Of a DNA stretch of 64,000 bases, positions 26,573 to 37,624 are shown in pieces. The notes beneath the pieces were generated by a model that saw only the letters and a program-made list of their open reading frames with translations, ran no database searches and was not told the DNA's origin. The translations under genes were made by a program, and so were the position numbers. Each line of letters begins with the position of its first letter. Within the stretch, counting starts at the first letter, position 1. The stretch covers positions 4,306,001 through 4,370,000 of the forward strand of contig NZ_AP022848.1 in the NCBI RefSeq assembly GCF_011764485.1. The letters are read 5' to 3'. This DNA is from Bosea sp. ANAM02 (GTDB lineage: Bacteria; Pseudomonadota; Alphaproteobacteria; Rhizobiales; Beijerinckiaceae).

Positions 26573-27346
26573 TCAGCCGAGACAGGCGGGGCCGACGCTG
26601 CGCGCCGCGACCTGCTCGCGCGGAGTGCCGGGCTCGTCCCGCGTGATCCGGGCGACGAGTGTGGCGATGCCGTCGATGCGGGCCGGATCGATGCCGCGCC
26701 CGAGCAGCGCGTAGCTCGCGCGCTCATCGCGCCAGGCGCGGACCAACAGGCCGTCGCGATCCTGCACCGCCGGCTGCAGCGGCAGCGCCGCCTCGACCGG
26801 GGCGATCCACAGGCCGACGCGGCAGCCGTTCGGTCCGACATAGCCGGCGAGCATGCCGCCGCCACGGCGCCCCGCCGGATCGAGCGAGAGATGCACCAGG
26901 CGCAGCGAAGCAAGGGACAGGTCCGGCAAGGCTCCGGCATCGGCACCGGCAAGCTCGACGCCGAGGCGCGGCGCCTCGCCGGGCGTGGCCTGCGCGAGCC
27001 AAAGCTGATGCGCGGCGACGGCAGCCGAAAGCGACGAGCCGGGCGACTGCCGGTAGCTGAGACCGAAAGAGGCAGCACCGACGATCAGAACGAGACAGGC
27101 CGCCACAGCCCAGGGCAGCCAGCGCGCGACGCGCGGGCGGACCTGCGGCAACATGAAGGGCGGCGGCGCCGGCATGGGCGATGCCGCTTTGACCGTCGCG
27201 CGCAGCTTCGTCAGCGTCGCGACCTGCGCCGCGGCCTCGCGATCATGAGCGAGCGCCGCCGCGACCTTGGCGGCTTGATCGGGCTCCAGCTCGCCGTCGA
27301 CATAGGCGTTGAGCGTGGTCCAGGAGAGGATGTCGCGTTCAGTCAC
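26573..27346 (-). CDS. Anti-sigma factor, membrane-anchored
   Basis: A 257-residue protein with a cytoplasmic N-terminal anti-sigma domain (residues 1-65, LNAYVDGELEPDQAAKVAAAL), one membrane helix near residues 76-98 (WLPWAVAACLVLIVGAA) and a periplasmic C-terminal region. The His-x3-Cys-x2-Cys zinc motif of ZAS anti-sigma factors is absent. The start is GTG 27346, directly abutting the sigma-factor stop. It most likely holds the ECF sigma factor at the membrane until a periplasmic signal, plausibly sulfite or oxidative stress, releases it (inference from neighbours). Confidence 0.85.
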   Translation of the reverse strand: MTERDILSWTTLNAYVDGELEPDQAAKVAAALAHDREAAAQVATLTKLRATVKAASPMPAPPPFMLPQVRPRVARWLPWAVAACLVLIVGAASFGLSYRQSPGSSLSAAVAAHQLWLAQATPGEAPRLGVELAGADAGALPDLSLASLRLVHLSLDPAGRRGGGMLAGYVGPNGCRVGLWIAPVEAALPLQPAVQDRDGLLVRAWRDERASYALLGRGIDPARIDGIATLVARITRDEPGTPREQVAARSVGPACLG

Positions 27347-27865
27347 TTAATCGCTGGCTCGTTTGCGCTGCAGCGCGGCGAAGGGACGGACGCTCCCGCC
27401 CTCGATCGCATTCAGAAGCAAAAGCCGCGCCCGGCTGAGGCGGCTCATCACGGTTCCCACCGGCACGGCCAGGATATCCGCCGCCTCGCCATAGCGGAAG
27501 CCGGCGAGATCGACCAGTTCGATCACCTCGCGATAGGGCTGATCGAGACGCTCCAGCGCCTGGCGGACGGTGATGACCGCGATCACCCGGTCGTCATGGC
27601 GCCATTGCTCGTCCTCGAGCGTCTCCTCGGCGATGGCTGCGCCGGTCTCGCCGCGGCGATGCTCGTCGATCCAGATATTGCGGAGTATCGCGAAGAGCCA
27701 GGCCCGGACGCGCTCGTCTTCCTCCGGCGGCGCGGCGGCAAGCGCCTTGGTCGCGCAGGATTGCAGCAGATCGGCTGCGCCGTCGCGGCTGCCGCTCAGG
27801 CGCAGCGCATAGGAGAACAGGCGCTCCCAATTCTGGCGCAGCGCACGCTCGACGATGATACGCAA
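27347..27865 (-). CDS. RNA polymerase ECF-type sigma factor
   Basis: A 172-residue ECF sigma factor. Region 2 is LFSYALRLSGSRDGAADLLQ and RVRAWLFAILRNIWID, region 4 is LDQPYREVIELVDLAGFRYGEAADILAVPVGTVMSRLSRAR, split by the usual linker. No other start codon suits: TTG 27865 has GGAGGG 8 nt upstream and gives the normal ECF length, so TTG is chosen; upstream in-frame sequence is non-coding in character. It is co-transcribed with the anti-sigma and sulfite dehydrogenase genes. Confidence 0.87.
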   Translation of the reverse strand: MRIIVERALRQNWERLFSYALRLSGSRDGAADLLQSCATKALAAAPPEEDERVRAWLFAILRNIWIDEHRRGETGAAIAEETLEDEQWRHDDRVIAVITVRQALERLDQPYREVIELVDLAGFRYGEAADILAVPVGTVMSRLSRARLLLLNAIEGGSVRPFAALQRKRASD

Positions 27866-27948
27866 GGACCAAGCCCTCCGCAGCGAATGGCCCTGTCTAT
27901 CGCAGCGACGGGGCGGCTCCAAGCCTCGCCGGACGCGCCATCCCAACG

Positions 27949-27979
27949 AAAAGCCCCGCCGGCTGGGCCGGCGGGGCTT
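27949..27979 (-). terminator. Intrinsic terminator of katG
   Basis: A perfect 13-bp inverted repeat (27951-27963 with 27967-27979) and 3-nt loop, followed on the minus strand by TTTT. It lies 30 bp after the katG stop and separates katG from the ECF operon transcribed in the same direction. Confidence 0.9.
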
Positions 27980-28008
27980 GTGGCAGAGCAAGGCTCGCGA
28001 TGGACGGA

Positions 28009-30358
<2,350 letters not shown>

Positions 30359-30366
30359 TTTTTCAA

Positions 30367-31338
30367 ATGCTGTCGATCAAGCACCTCCGCTATTTCGCGG
30401 CCCTGGCCCAGCACCGCCATTTCGGCCGCGCGGCGGATGCCTGCGCCATCAGCCAGCCCGCTCTTTCACTGCAGATCAAGGACCTGGAAGACCTCATCGG
30501 CGCACAACTGGTCGAGCGCGACCGCAGGCAGATCCGGTTGACCAGCCTGGGCGAAGCCTTTGCCGGACGGGCTGGGCAGATCCTGCGCTCGGTCGACGAA
30601 CTGGCCGATCTGGCGCGAGCCTCCAGCCCGACGCTGGGCGGCCGCCTGCGCATCGGCATGATCCCGACGGTCGCGCCCTATCTCCTGCCGGCGGTGATCC
30701 GGCGGCTGGCGGAACGCTTCCCGGCGGTCGACCTGCGTCCGCGCGAAGCGGTAACGGGCAAGCTGACGGAAGACCTCATCAACGGCAGTCTCGATGTCGC
30801 GGTGATGGCCCTGCCCGCCTCCGAACCCTCCCTGCAGGATCATCCGCTGTTCGACGAGGAGTTCGTCCTGGTGCGCGCCCTCTCCGACAGGCACAAGCCG
30901 CCGCCCAGCGTGGAGAGCCTGCGCACGATGCGCCTGCTGCTGCTGGAGGAAGGTCACTGCTTCCGCGACCAGGCGCTGGCCTTCTGCAACATGGCTTCCG
31001 GCCTGGCGCAGGACCCGATGGAAGGCAGCTCGCTGGCCACGCTGGTGCGGATGGTCGGCGCCGGCATGGGCGTGACGCTGATCCCGGAGATGGCGGTCGC
31101 GGCCGAGACCGCGGCCGTGGAGGTCGGCATCGCCCGGCTGGCGAAACCGAGGCCACGACGCAGCATCGGCCTGGTCTGGCGCAAGACGAATCCCCTGGCC
31201 GGGCATTTCCTGCAGGTCGGCGAGATCGTCCGGCAGGAGCACGACGTCCTGCGCCGGCATGACAGCGCGACACGGCTCCCCGATCCGGGCTTCCGGGAAG
31301 GATCAGATCGCGCCGACGACCTGGTGGATCAACCATAG
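30367..31338 (+). CDS. oxyR: Hydrogen-peroxide sensor, LysR-family regulator OxyR
   Basis: A 323-residue LysR-type regulator. The winged HTH covers residues 1-60 (KHLRYFAALAQHRHFGRAADA, ALSLQIKDLE). The redox cysteines are Cys198 and Cys207 in EEGHCFRDQALAFC, matching E. coli Cys199/Cys208. Peroxide forms a disulfide that turns the protein into an activator. It is divergent from katG. The ATG at 30367 gives the standard LysR N-terminus but has no Shine-Dalgarno; with the -10 candidate 8 nt upstream, the transcript may be leaderless. Confidence 0.95.
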   Translation: MLSIKHLRYFAALAQHRHFGRAADACAISQPALSLQIKDLEDLIGAQLVERDRRQIRLTSLGEAFAGRAGQILRSVDELADLARASSPTLGGRLRIGMIPTVAPYLLPAVIRRLAERFPAVDLRPREAVTGKLTEDLINGSLDVAVMALPASEPSLQDHPLFDEEFVLVRALSDRHKPPPSVESLRTMRLLLLEEGHCFRDQALAFCNMASGLAQDPMEGSSLATLVRMVGAGMGVTLIPEMAVAAETAAVEVGIARLAKPRPRRSIGLVWRKTNPLAGHFLQVGEIVRQEHDVLRRHDSATRLPDPGFREGSDRADDLVDQP

Positions 31339-31461
31339 GAGCAGGCCAAGCCAGCCGATCTGGATTACTCCCAGAAACAGCGCGAGCACGACCATCATGC
31401 CGCGCTCGCCCCGCCGCTCCCCTTCGGAGCGGCCGGCGGCCATCGAACCCGTCACGATCAT
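31303..31461 (-). CDS. Small membrane protein (52 aa), hypothetical
   Basis: A 52-residue ORF with a short charged N-terminal half (SEGERRGERG) and a single strongly hydrophobic helix (about residues 22-50, MMVVLALFLGVIQIGW and on). ATG 31461 is preferred to the longer ATG 31509 because GGGGG lies just upstream. Its 3' end overlaps the last 36 bp of oxyR on the other strand. I do not recognise the family; the pattern is that of tiny inner-membrane proteins. Confidence 0.45.
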   Translation of the reverse strand: MIVTGSMAAGRSEGERRGERGMMVVLALFLGVIQIGWLGLLLWLIHQVVGAI

Positions 31462-31593
31462 CTCCGCCCCCACCACTGACGGAACCGGCTTAGCGGGAAT
31501 ATGACGCAACGTTAACAGGATGCTTAATTCATCGTAAACGCGACAGAGGCGGACCGGCTCGATGCCGCCGCGCCTCCATGAGGCGCCTCATGC

Positions 31594-31616
31594 GAAAAAC
31601 GGCCCGTTTCCGGGCT
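31594..31616 (-). terminator. Intrinsic terminator of the Gly/Tyr-rich protein gene
   Basis: CGGCCCG (31599-31605) pairs with CGGGCTG (31610-31616) including one wobble, loop TTTC, and TTTTT follows on the minus strand (31594-31598). It lies 34 bp after the stop of the minus-strand gene at 31650. Confidence 0.75.
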
Positions 31617-31649
31617 GCCGATCAATCGGTGAGGCAATCGCTGAAAGGC

Positions 31650-31955
31650 TCACCAGCCGCGGTGGCGGCGATAGTAGCCGGGCGGCGGGCCGTAGCCGCG
31701 GCGCGGACCGTAGCCATAGCCCGGGCCATAGCCGGGACGGGGGCCGTAGCCATAGCCACGACGGCCATGCCGCTGCTGCCGCATCGTTTCGCGCATGATC
31801 ATGTGGCGCCGCTCGGCAGCGGCCGACCATGTGTATTCAACGGCCTGCTTGTCCAGTTGCTGCGCCGTCGCGGCCGGCAGCTCGTCCGAGGCCACAGCCG
31901 GCGCCGCCAGCGACAGCCCGATGCCCAGAGCGGCAAACGTGAGGAATTTGCGCAT
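31650..31955 (-). CDS. Secreted Gly/Tyr/Arg-rich small protein
   Basis: A 101-residue exported protein. The signal peptide covers about residues 1-23 (MRKFLTFAALGIGLSLAAPAVAS). The mature part begins with an acidic helix-like segment and ends in a low-complexity tail of repeated YGPGYG/GYGPRPGYG units, which suggests a surface or cell-wall-associated role. ATG 31955 is chosen because AAGGAG lies 7 nt upstream; an upstream ATG at 32009 lacks this and adds a non-signal-like extension. No known enzyme family is recognised. Confidence 0.72.
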   Translation of the reverse strand: MRKFLTFAALGIGLSLAAPAVASDELPAATAQQLDKQAVEYTWSAAAERRHMIMRETMRQQRHGRRGYGYGPRPGYGPGYGYGPRRGYGPPPGYYRRHRGW

Positions 31956-32216
31956 CCATGTTCTCCTTGTGCTGCCCGCATTAAACGCGCCAATCTGCCA
32001 ACGGTTCATGAAGTGGATTGTCGGCTTCCGTTCATAATGGCCGTCGACCGGATGCAGCCGCGATGCGTTGCGACGCCGTTCGGGCCCTCAATCTGGCAAG
32101 GGCGCGGTGCGCGCGTCAAAGAGCGCCTGCTCTTCCTCTCTCGCAGAATCCGTTCAACACGCGAAACCGCCGCAACGTCACCGAAACGGGGCCCTATCAG
32201 CGAGGATGGAAAGGCC

Positions 32217-32291
32217 TGGCTGGGGCGGGAGGATTCGAACCTCCGCATGGCGGTACCAAAAACCGCTGCCTTACCGCTTGGCGACGCCCCA
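32217..32291 (-). tRNA. tRNA-Gln (anticodon TTG)
   Basis: A 75-nt cloverleaf on the minus strand: acceptor TGGGGCG pairing with CGCCCCA, anticodon stem GCGGT/ACCGC with loop TTTTGGT giving anticodon TTG, T-arm GGAGGTTCGAATCCTCC, discriminator G and an encoded CCA. Confidence 0.97.
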
Positions 32292-32393
32292 ATATGCGGC
32301 GCCTTCTAGAACGCGGCGGCCCGACGCGCAACCGTCAAGCGGCCGTGCCCCTCCCGCGCCGCAAGAATTCCTCCACAACCCGCAAAGAGCCTG

Positions 32394-32422
32394 TTGCGCC
32401 CGGGCCGCGTGCTGGCTATAAG
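32394..32422 (+). promoter_or_regulatory. Probable promoter of tRNA-Pro
   Basis: TTGCGC (32394-32399) and TATAAG (32417-32422) with a 17-nt spacer, ending 16 bp before the tRNA 5' end. Good sigma-70 geometry. Confidence 0.6.
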
Positions 32423-32438
32423 CCGGCCACCAGCGGAT

Positions 32439-32515
32439 CGGAGTGTGGCTCAGCCTGGTAGAGCACCTCGTTCGGGACGAGGGGGTCGCAGGTTCAAATC
32501 CTGCCACTCCGACCA
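32439..32515 (+). tRNA. tRNA-Pro (anticodon CGG)
   Basis: A 77-nt cloverleaf: acceptor CGGAGTG with CACTCCG, anticodon stem CCTCG/CGAGG with loop TTCGGGA giving anticodon CGG, T-arm GCAGGTTCAAATCCTGC, discriminator A and encoded CCA. Confidence 0.97.
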
Positions 32516-32548
32516 AAATTTCCCGATATGTTCAAGACGACGAAAAGT

Positions 32549-32566
32549 GGCCCTCACGGGCCTTTT
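32549..32566 (+). terminator. Intrinsic terminator of tRNA-Pro
   Basis: GGCCC (32549-32553) pairs with GGGCC (32558-32562), loop TCAC, followed by TTTT; flanking AAAAG and CTTTT could extend the stem. It lies 33 bp after the tRNA. Confidence 0.7.
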
Positions 32567-32654
32567 CCGTTCATGGCATTTGCCTAGGCCGGGAAAACGT
32601 CACCTAACCGTCAGATGGCATGCCTATTGCGCCGCATCCGAAACGGAGGCGACC

Positions 32655-32753
32655 ATGCTGCGCGACTGCCCGACCGATGCGAAAGCCACGCTCGCCCTGA
32701 TCGCCCTCTCGGCGATCTGCATCCTGGGCTGGCTCGCCGATCTCAGGCTTTGA
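32655..32753 (+). CDS. Tiny single-pass membrane protein (32 aa), hypothetical
   Basis: A 32-residue ORF: polar start MLRDCPTDAK, then a hydrophobic stretch (about residues 11-28, ATLALIALSAICILGW) that could cross the membrane. GGAGG lies 5 nt upstream of the ATG. It stands free between the tRNA-Pro terminator and a small lipoprotein gene. The family is unknown to me; the strong RBS and clean hydrophobic helix are the support. Confidence 0.5.
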   Translation: MLRDCPTDAKATLALIALSAICILGWLADLRL

Positions 32754-32821
32754 GCGCGCCCCTGTCGCCTCGCACCAACAATGTCTAGAATGCCGCCGCA
32801 TCGAATCGAACGGTCGGGGCC

Positions 32822-32950
32822 ATGAAGCGCATCACCCTCCTTGCCGGCATCCTCGGACTGGCCGTGTTCCTGTCCGGTTGCGACAAATGCGGCAATTTCA
32901 GCCCGCTGTTCGGGCCCGCCAAAAGCTGCGGCGACAAGTCGACCAGCTAG
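32822..32950 (+). CDS. Small lipoprotein (42 aa), hypothetical
   Basis: A 42-residue ORF with a lipoprotein signal peptide: positively charged MKR, hydrophobic segment LLAGILGLAVF, lipobox LSGC with the lipidated Cys at residue 20. The mature peptide is 23 residues and has two further cysteines (DKCGNF, KSCGDK) that could pair. The stop is 13 bp before the GTG of the hydrolase gene, so they may share a transcript. No family is recognised. Confidence 0.6.
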   Translation: MKRITLLAGILGLAVFLSGCDKCGNFSPLFGPAKSCGDKSTS

Positions 32951-32963
32951 CGCCGCCTCGCCC

Positions 32964-33881
32964 GTGACGAGCGACGAGATCGCATTCGACCGCAGCGTGA
33001 CGACGGAAGCCGGCACGGTCGCGAGCCTGTCGCCGCTGGTGCGCCGGATCATCGCCGGCAATGGCGGGCCGATGACCTTCACGGGCACCTGCTCCTATAT
33101 CGTCGGCCGCGGCACGGTCGCGATTATCGATCCCGGCCCCGACGACCCCGGCCATGTCGAGCGCCTGCTGGCGGCGGTCCGCGGCGAGACGGTCAGCCAT
33201 ATCGTCGTCACCCACACGCATCGCGACCACTCGCCGGCTGTTCCCGCGCTGAAAGCAGCGACCGGCGCCCTGGTGGTGGGCTGCGGGCCGCATCGCCCGT
33301 CGCGCGAGCTCGGGCCGGGCGAGTGCCGCGTGCTCGATGCCGCCGCCGATAACGATTTCGTGCCGGACGCGGAAATGCGCGACGGCGACGCCGTCTCCGG
33401 TCCCGGCTGGAACCTCGCCGCCGTCGCGACGCCCGGCCACACCGCCAATCACCTCGCCTTCACGCTGGCCGAGGAGGAGACGCTGTTCTCCGGCGACCAT
33501 GTCATGGCCTGGTCAACTTCGGTCGTCGCCCCGCCCGACGGCTCGATGGCGGCCTATATGGCCTCGATCGAGAAGCTGCGCGGGCTCGAGCATGCCCGCT
33601 ACTGGCCGGGCCATGGCGGCCCGGTGACCGAGCCGCAGCGCTTCCTGCGCGGCCTCGTCCAGCATCGCCGCCAGCGCGAGGCCGCGATCCTGAACCGGCT
33701 CGCCGCGGGCGACGAGACCATCGCCGCGATGGTTCCGGCGATCTATCAGGGCCTGGCGCCGGCCCTGCATGGAGCCGCCGCGCTTTCGGTTCTGGCCCAG
33801 CTCGAAGACCTCGTCCTGCGCGGCACCGTCCGGTCGAGCGACGCGATTCCCGCCCTCGCCAGCCGCTACAGGCTCGCCTGA
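32964..33881 (+). CDS. Metallo-beta-lactamase-fold hydrolase (LACTB2-like)
   Basis: A 305-residue metal-dependent hydrolase. The signature THTHRDHSPA gives the HxHxDH metal motif; other ligands are in TPGHTANH, FSGDHVM (bridging Asp) and WPGHGGPV (His). The C-terminal winged-helix segment (QRREAAILNRLAAG..) resembles LACTB2 and bacterial relatives that cleave RNA or thioesters. The start GTG 32964 follows the lipoprotein stop by 13 bp; a longer frame would overlap it. The substrate is unknown. Confidence 0.85.
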   Translation: MTSDEIAFDRSVTTEAGTVASLSPLVRRIIAGNGGPMTFTGTCSYIVGRGTVAIIDPGPDDPGHVERLLAAVRGETVSHIVVTHTHRDHSPAVPALKAATGALVVGCGPHRPSRELGPGECRVLDAAADNDFVPDAEMRDGDAVSGPGWNLAAVATPGHTANHLAFTLAEEETLFSGDHVMAWSTSVVAPPDGSMAAYMASIEKLRGLEHARYWPGHGGPVTEPQRFLRGLVQHRRQREAAILNRLAAGDETIAAMVPAIYQGLAPALHGAAALSVLAQLEDLVLRGTVRSSDAIPALASRYRLA

Positions 33882-33891
33882 CGCAGCCGGC

Positions 33892-34668
33892 TCACCGGTT
33901 CTCCACAAGCAGCTCGATCTCGTCGGCGAAGGCCGCGACGCGTGCGGCATTGGCGCCGAGATCGTGGCTGCCGAGGCGCGAGGCCGAGCGGATATCGATG
34001 CGGCTGCCGTCGACGCGCGGCCGGATGCGGATGGTGATGTCCTCCGAAAAATGCAGGAGGCGGCCCCGCGCGACGGCCTCGACCCGCCCGGCGCCGCTGC
34101 GCCCTCCCGGGCGCGCCGCCTCCAGCACCTGCCACCCGAGACCCAAAGCCGCGCGCCTGGCGAGGTCGAAGGCCGCCTCCGCCGGCAGTTCGAGCAGGAT
34201 CGGCACCGCCTTGGGGTAGGCCCGCCGCTGCAGGCGCCGGCGCTCGGCCGGCACGTCCGGCGGGACCCGGCCGGCGCGGGCGGTCAGCGCGGCCTGGGAG
34301 CGGCTGAAGGCGGGTGGATCGTCGATATCGGTCGAGACATCGGCCAGGGCCGGCCGGGTTACCAGCCGCACGGCGACATAGCCGGCCGGTGCGAGCAGGA
34401 TGAGCGAGAGCAGCATCGCGCCGGCGGCCTTGCCGACGCCGCGATGACCGGACTGCCAGATGCGGATGAAGGCGATGACGGCGAGGCCGAGCGCCGCCAG
34501 CACGAGGACATAGGCTCCGGCGACCGGCGCCAGCCTTTCGACGCTGGGCTCGCGCAACCGGACCAGCAGCAGCGACAGAAGCAGTACCGCGCAGGCAAAC
34601 CAGGCCAGCCGCCGGCTCCAGATGGCGGCGCGCGAAACCGGTTCCGCGAAGACGAGACGGCGGTGCAT
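33892..34668 (-). CDS. DUF1499-type membrane protein
   Basis: A 258-residue protein with three hydrophobic segments in the first half (about residues 20-40, 52-72, 83-105) and a soluble C-terminal domain resembling DUF1499: DDPPAFSR, AFDLARRAALGLGWQVLE, EDITIRIRP and SRIDIRSASRLGSHDLGANAARVAAFADE. This last motif is the most conserved block of the family, whose function is unknown. ATG 34668 is used; the frame stays open further upstream to 34782 but the extension looks non-coding. It is convergent with the MBL hydrolase and divergent from the chemotaxis receptor. Confidence 0.8.
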   Translation of the reverse strand: MHRRLVFAEPVSRAAIWSRRLAWFACAVLLLSLLLVRLREPSVERLAPVAGAYVLVLAALGLAVIAFIRIWQSGHRGVGKAAGAMLLSLILLAPAGYVAVRLVTRPALADVSTDIDDPPAFSRSQAALTARAGRVPPDVPAERRRLQRRAYPKAVPILLELPAEAAFDLARRAALGLGWQVLEAARPGGRSGAGRVEAVARGRLLHFSEDITIRIRPRVDGSRIDIRSASRLGSHDLGANAARVAAFADEIELLVENR

Positions 34669-34886
34669 CGCCCTTTCGTGCCTGCCAAGGCCCCGGATGG
34701 CAAGCGGCGGCGTGGCCCAGGAGCCTCTAGTCGAGCCCGGCGGGGTTTCGACGCCGGGCCGGGTTGGAGGCTCTAAGCGCAATCTTAATCAAATCGGCAA
34801 TAAAACGGCAGGACGAGGACAGGCTGCGGCCTGCCTCCCGGCCTCCGTCACCGCCTTATCGCCGCCTATCACGCCCGAGCCCCGCC

Positions 34887-37406
34887 GTGAAATTCTTCCC
34901 TTCGTCGATCCAGAACTATCTCGTCGCCACGATGGCCTGCCTTTGCGTGCCCGGTATCGGCGCGTTGGGCTACATGGCTCAGCAGTCCATTTCGGACGTG
35001 AGCAGCAACATGCGGCTGGCCGAACTGGTCCAGGCCGACAAGGCCCTGCTGCTCACGGGCAACGCGATCCGTACCGCGCGCGGGCAGGCGCAGACCAGTA
35101 TTCAGGTCGCCGACGATCCGGCCGTGACGCTGAAGCAGATCGAGGAGAGCAACCGCAGCCGCATCGCCAACGCGATCGCCCAGCTCGACAAGACCGACCT
35201 GCCGGGCCGCAAGGAGCTGATCGCCGGCATTCTGGAGCAGCAGAAGCTCACCGACGCCAAGATGGCCGATCTCTATGCCGAGGCCGCCAAACCCAAGGCC
35301 CAGCGCAGCCTTGCCGCGACCATGCCCTGGTATAACGGCATCGGCGGGATCGAGGCCGCGATCGTCAAGGCCTCGGACGGGACGTCGAGCGCCGCGCGCC
35401 TCGCCGATCCGATTCTCGCCGATCTGCAAGGCTTCAAGTCGGCCGGCTGGGACGTCCGCTCGAACTACGGCACCCAGTGCTCGGTGCTGCGTCCGCCCTT
35501 CGGCTCCGGCAAGGCGCTGGAGACCGCGCAGGTCCGCAAGCTCGGCGAATTGCGCGGCGTCTCCAACGCCGCCGGCGAGACGCTGAAGCAGCTCGCCTCG
35601 CGCCCCGGAGTCGGCAGCGAACTCGCCCGCAAGGTCGGCGTGATGTCCGGCGAGGTCGCGGCCTCCAATCGCAAGATGGACGAGCTGATCGGCAAGCTCG
35701 GCCAGGGTTCCGGCCCCGTCATCGCGGCGGAGGAGTGGACGAAGCAGTGCAACGGCCCGTTCACCGCGATCGTCGCCGCCGTCACCCAGTCTCTCGACGA
35801 CATGGTGGTGCGGACCGACGACAAGCTCACTGCCGCCTGGGTCAGGCTCGGAATCGTCGGCACGCTGCTGGCTGTGCTGCTTGCGATCTGCATCATGAGC
35901 CTGCGCGGCATGCAGCGCCGGATCGCACGGCCGCTGGTCTCGCTGAAATCGGCGCTGGACGAGATGCAGCAGGGCAATTTTGCCCAGGCCATCCCGGCAG
36001 CTCCTTCGCCGGACGAGATCGGCGCGCTGAGCGGCGCGCTCGAGATCTATCGCGAGAATGCGCTCGCCCTCGAACAGAACCGGCGCGACCGCGAGCTCGC
36101 CATGCTCGCCGATGCCGAACAGGCCGCCCATGTCCAGAAGCTGCTGGGCGAGGTCGCCACCATCGTCGCCGATGCGCGCGAGGGTAATTTCTCCGGCCAG
36201 GCGCAGGTCGGCGGCATGGAAGGCCCCCTGAAGGAACTCGTCGAGGGCATCAACGAGATCAACGCGGTTGTCGATGGCGCGACGACGGAGTTCGCGGAGG
36301 CTTTGTCGGCGATTGCGGGCGGCGACCTGACGAACCGTGTCGAGACGGCCTATCGCGGCCGCTTCGCCGATCTGAAGGGCGCGATCAACGAGACGGTCGA
36401 CCGTCTGTCGGACACGGTGGCGACGATCCAGACGACCTCGGCGGATGTCGGGCTGGCCGCGCGGGAGATCAACATGGGCGCCGACGACCTGTCGAAGCGC
36501 ACCGAGGAGCAGGCCTCCTCGCTGGAGGAGACCGCGGCCACGACCGAGGAGCTCGCAGCCTCGGTCAAGGCCTCGGCCCAGGCCTCGAAGGATGCCGCAA
36601 GGATCGCCGACGAGGCGATGCAGGCGGCCCAGAACGGCGGCGCCATCGCCGGCCAGGCGGTCGACGCCATGGCAAGGATCGAGACCGCCTCGCAGAAGAT
36701 CTCCGACATCATCCGCGTGATCGACGACATCGCCTTCCAGACCAACCTGCTCGCGCTCAACGCCGCGGTCGAGGCGGCGCGCGCCGGCGAGGCCGGCAAG
36801 GGCTTCGCGGTGGTGGCCAGCGAGGTGCGGACCCTGGCGCAGCGTTCCGGCGAGGCGGCCAAGGACATCTCCGGGCTGATCTCTTCGTCCAACGCCGAGG
36901 TCGGCGAGGGCGTGAAGCTGGTGCGCCAGGCCGGCGACCAGCTCGCGCGCATCCTCGAAGCCTCGCAGAAGGTGGCGGCCACCATCGCCGACATCTCGGC
37001 CGCCTCGGGCGAGCAGGCCAACGGCATCGACGAGATGAGCCAGGCCGTCGCCCATCTCGACGAGATGACCCAGCAGAACGCGGCGCTCTCCGAGCAGAGC
37101 GCGGCCTCGGCCGGCTCGCTGTCCGGCCGGATCGAGCAGCTCAACGCGCTGGTCGCGACCTTCCGCACCGGCCGCGAGGCTTCCGGCCAGGGGACCTACG
37201 CCCAGCCGGCCGCGGCGGCACGGGCGAAGGCGCCGGTCCGGGCCGCGCGGCCCGGTCCCGTCGCCGCCGCGACCTCCGGCGAGCCGGAGCGGCTGCGCCA
37301 GCTCGCCGAAGCGGCCTTCGTCCAGTCCCGCTCCACCCCCGCCCCGCGCAAGGTCGCCAATGGCGGTGGCGGACGCGCCAGCGATTCGGGATGGGAGGAG
37401 TTCTGA
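34887..37406 (+). CDS. Methyl-accepting chemotaxis protein
   Basis: An 839-residue transmembrane chemoreceptor. Membrane helix 1 is about residues 12-35; a helical periplasmic sensor region follows, containing two cysteines (GTQCSVL and TKQCNGP) that may be paired; membrane helix 2 is about 318-340. A HAMP domain follows, then further HAMP-like linker repeats, then the signalling domain with the conserved hairpin tip [20 protein letters not shown] and [18 protein letters not shown]. The last five residues GWEEF match the xWxxF tether that recruits CheR/CheB. GTG 34887 is chosen as it places the first membrane helix near the N-terminus; no clear Shine-Dalgarno supports it. Confidence 0.92.
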   Translation: MKFFPSSIQNYLVATMACLCVPGIGALGYMAQQSISDVSSNMRLAELVQADKALLLTGNAIRTARGQAQTSIQVADDPAVTLKQIEESNRSRIANAIAQLDKTDLPGRKELIAGILEQQKLTDAKMADLYAEAAKPKAQRSLAATMPWYNGIGGIEAAIVKASDGTSSAARLADPILADLQGFKSAGWDVRSNYGTQCSVLRPPFGSGKALETAQVRKLGELRGVSNAAGETLKQLASRPGVGSELARKVGVMSGEVAASNRKMDELIGKLGQGSGPVIAAEEWTKQCNGPFTAIVAAVTQSLDDMVVRTDDKLTAAWVRLGIVGTLLAVLLAICIMSLRGMQRRIARPLVSLKSALDEMQQGNFAQAIPAAPSPDEIGALSGALEIYRENALALEQNRRDRELAMLADAEQAAHVQKLLGEVATIVADAREGNFSGQAQVGGMEGPLKELVEGINEINAVVDGATTEFAEALSAIAGGDLTNRVETAYRGRFADLKGAINETVDRLSDTVATIQTTSADVGLAAREINMGADDLSKRTEEQASSLEETAATTEELAASVKASAQASKDAARIADEAMQAAQNGGAIAGQAVDAMARIETASQKISDIIRVIDDIAFQTNLLALNAAVEAARAGEAGKGFAVVASEVRTLAQRSGEAAKDISGLISSSNAEVGEGVKLVRQAGDQLARILEASQKVAATIADISAASGEQANGIDEMSQAVAHLDEMTQQNAALSEQSAASAGSLSGRIEQLNALVATFRTGREASGQGTYAQPAAAARAKAPVRAARPGPVAAATSGEPERLRQLAEAAFVQSRSTPAPRKVANGGGGRASDSGWEEF

Positions 37407-37445
37407 GGCGACACGGCCTCCGGACTACTCGAACACGGCACGCGC

Positions 37446-37464
37446 GGCGCCCCGAAAGGGCGCC
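37446..37464 (+). terminator. Hairpin after the chemotaxis receptor
   Basis: GGCGCCC (37446-37452) pairs with GGGCGCC (37458-37464) around a CGAAA loop, 40 bp after the stop. There is no T-tract, so it may be only a stabilising stem. Confidence 0.35.
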
Positions 37465-37490
37465 GTTCGCGGTTCAGGCGACAGCCAGTG

Positions 37491-37593
37491 ATCCCGGGCG
37501 ACCAAAGGGAGACCCGGGATGCATTCCGGAACCTTTTCCGGGCAGGCTACGGAATGGTTCCCGGATCTCCGCTGCGCTCCGTCCGGGATGACG
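37491..37593. repeat. Intergenic repeat, family B, copy 1
   Basis: About 103 bp, starting ATCCCGGG and ending CCGGGATGACG, with the internal block CGGATCTCCGCT that also occurs in the copy at 41342-41439. The ends are inverted repeats. It fills the gap between the chemotaxis receptor and the acyl-CoA ligase gene, which converge here. Confidence 0.75.
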
Positions 37594-37624
37594 CGCTCTT
37601 GATGAAGGCGTTGAGCGAGCCCAA

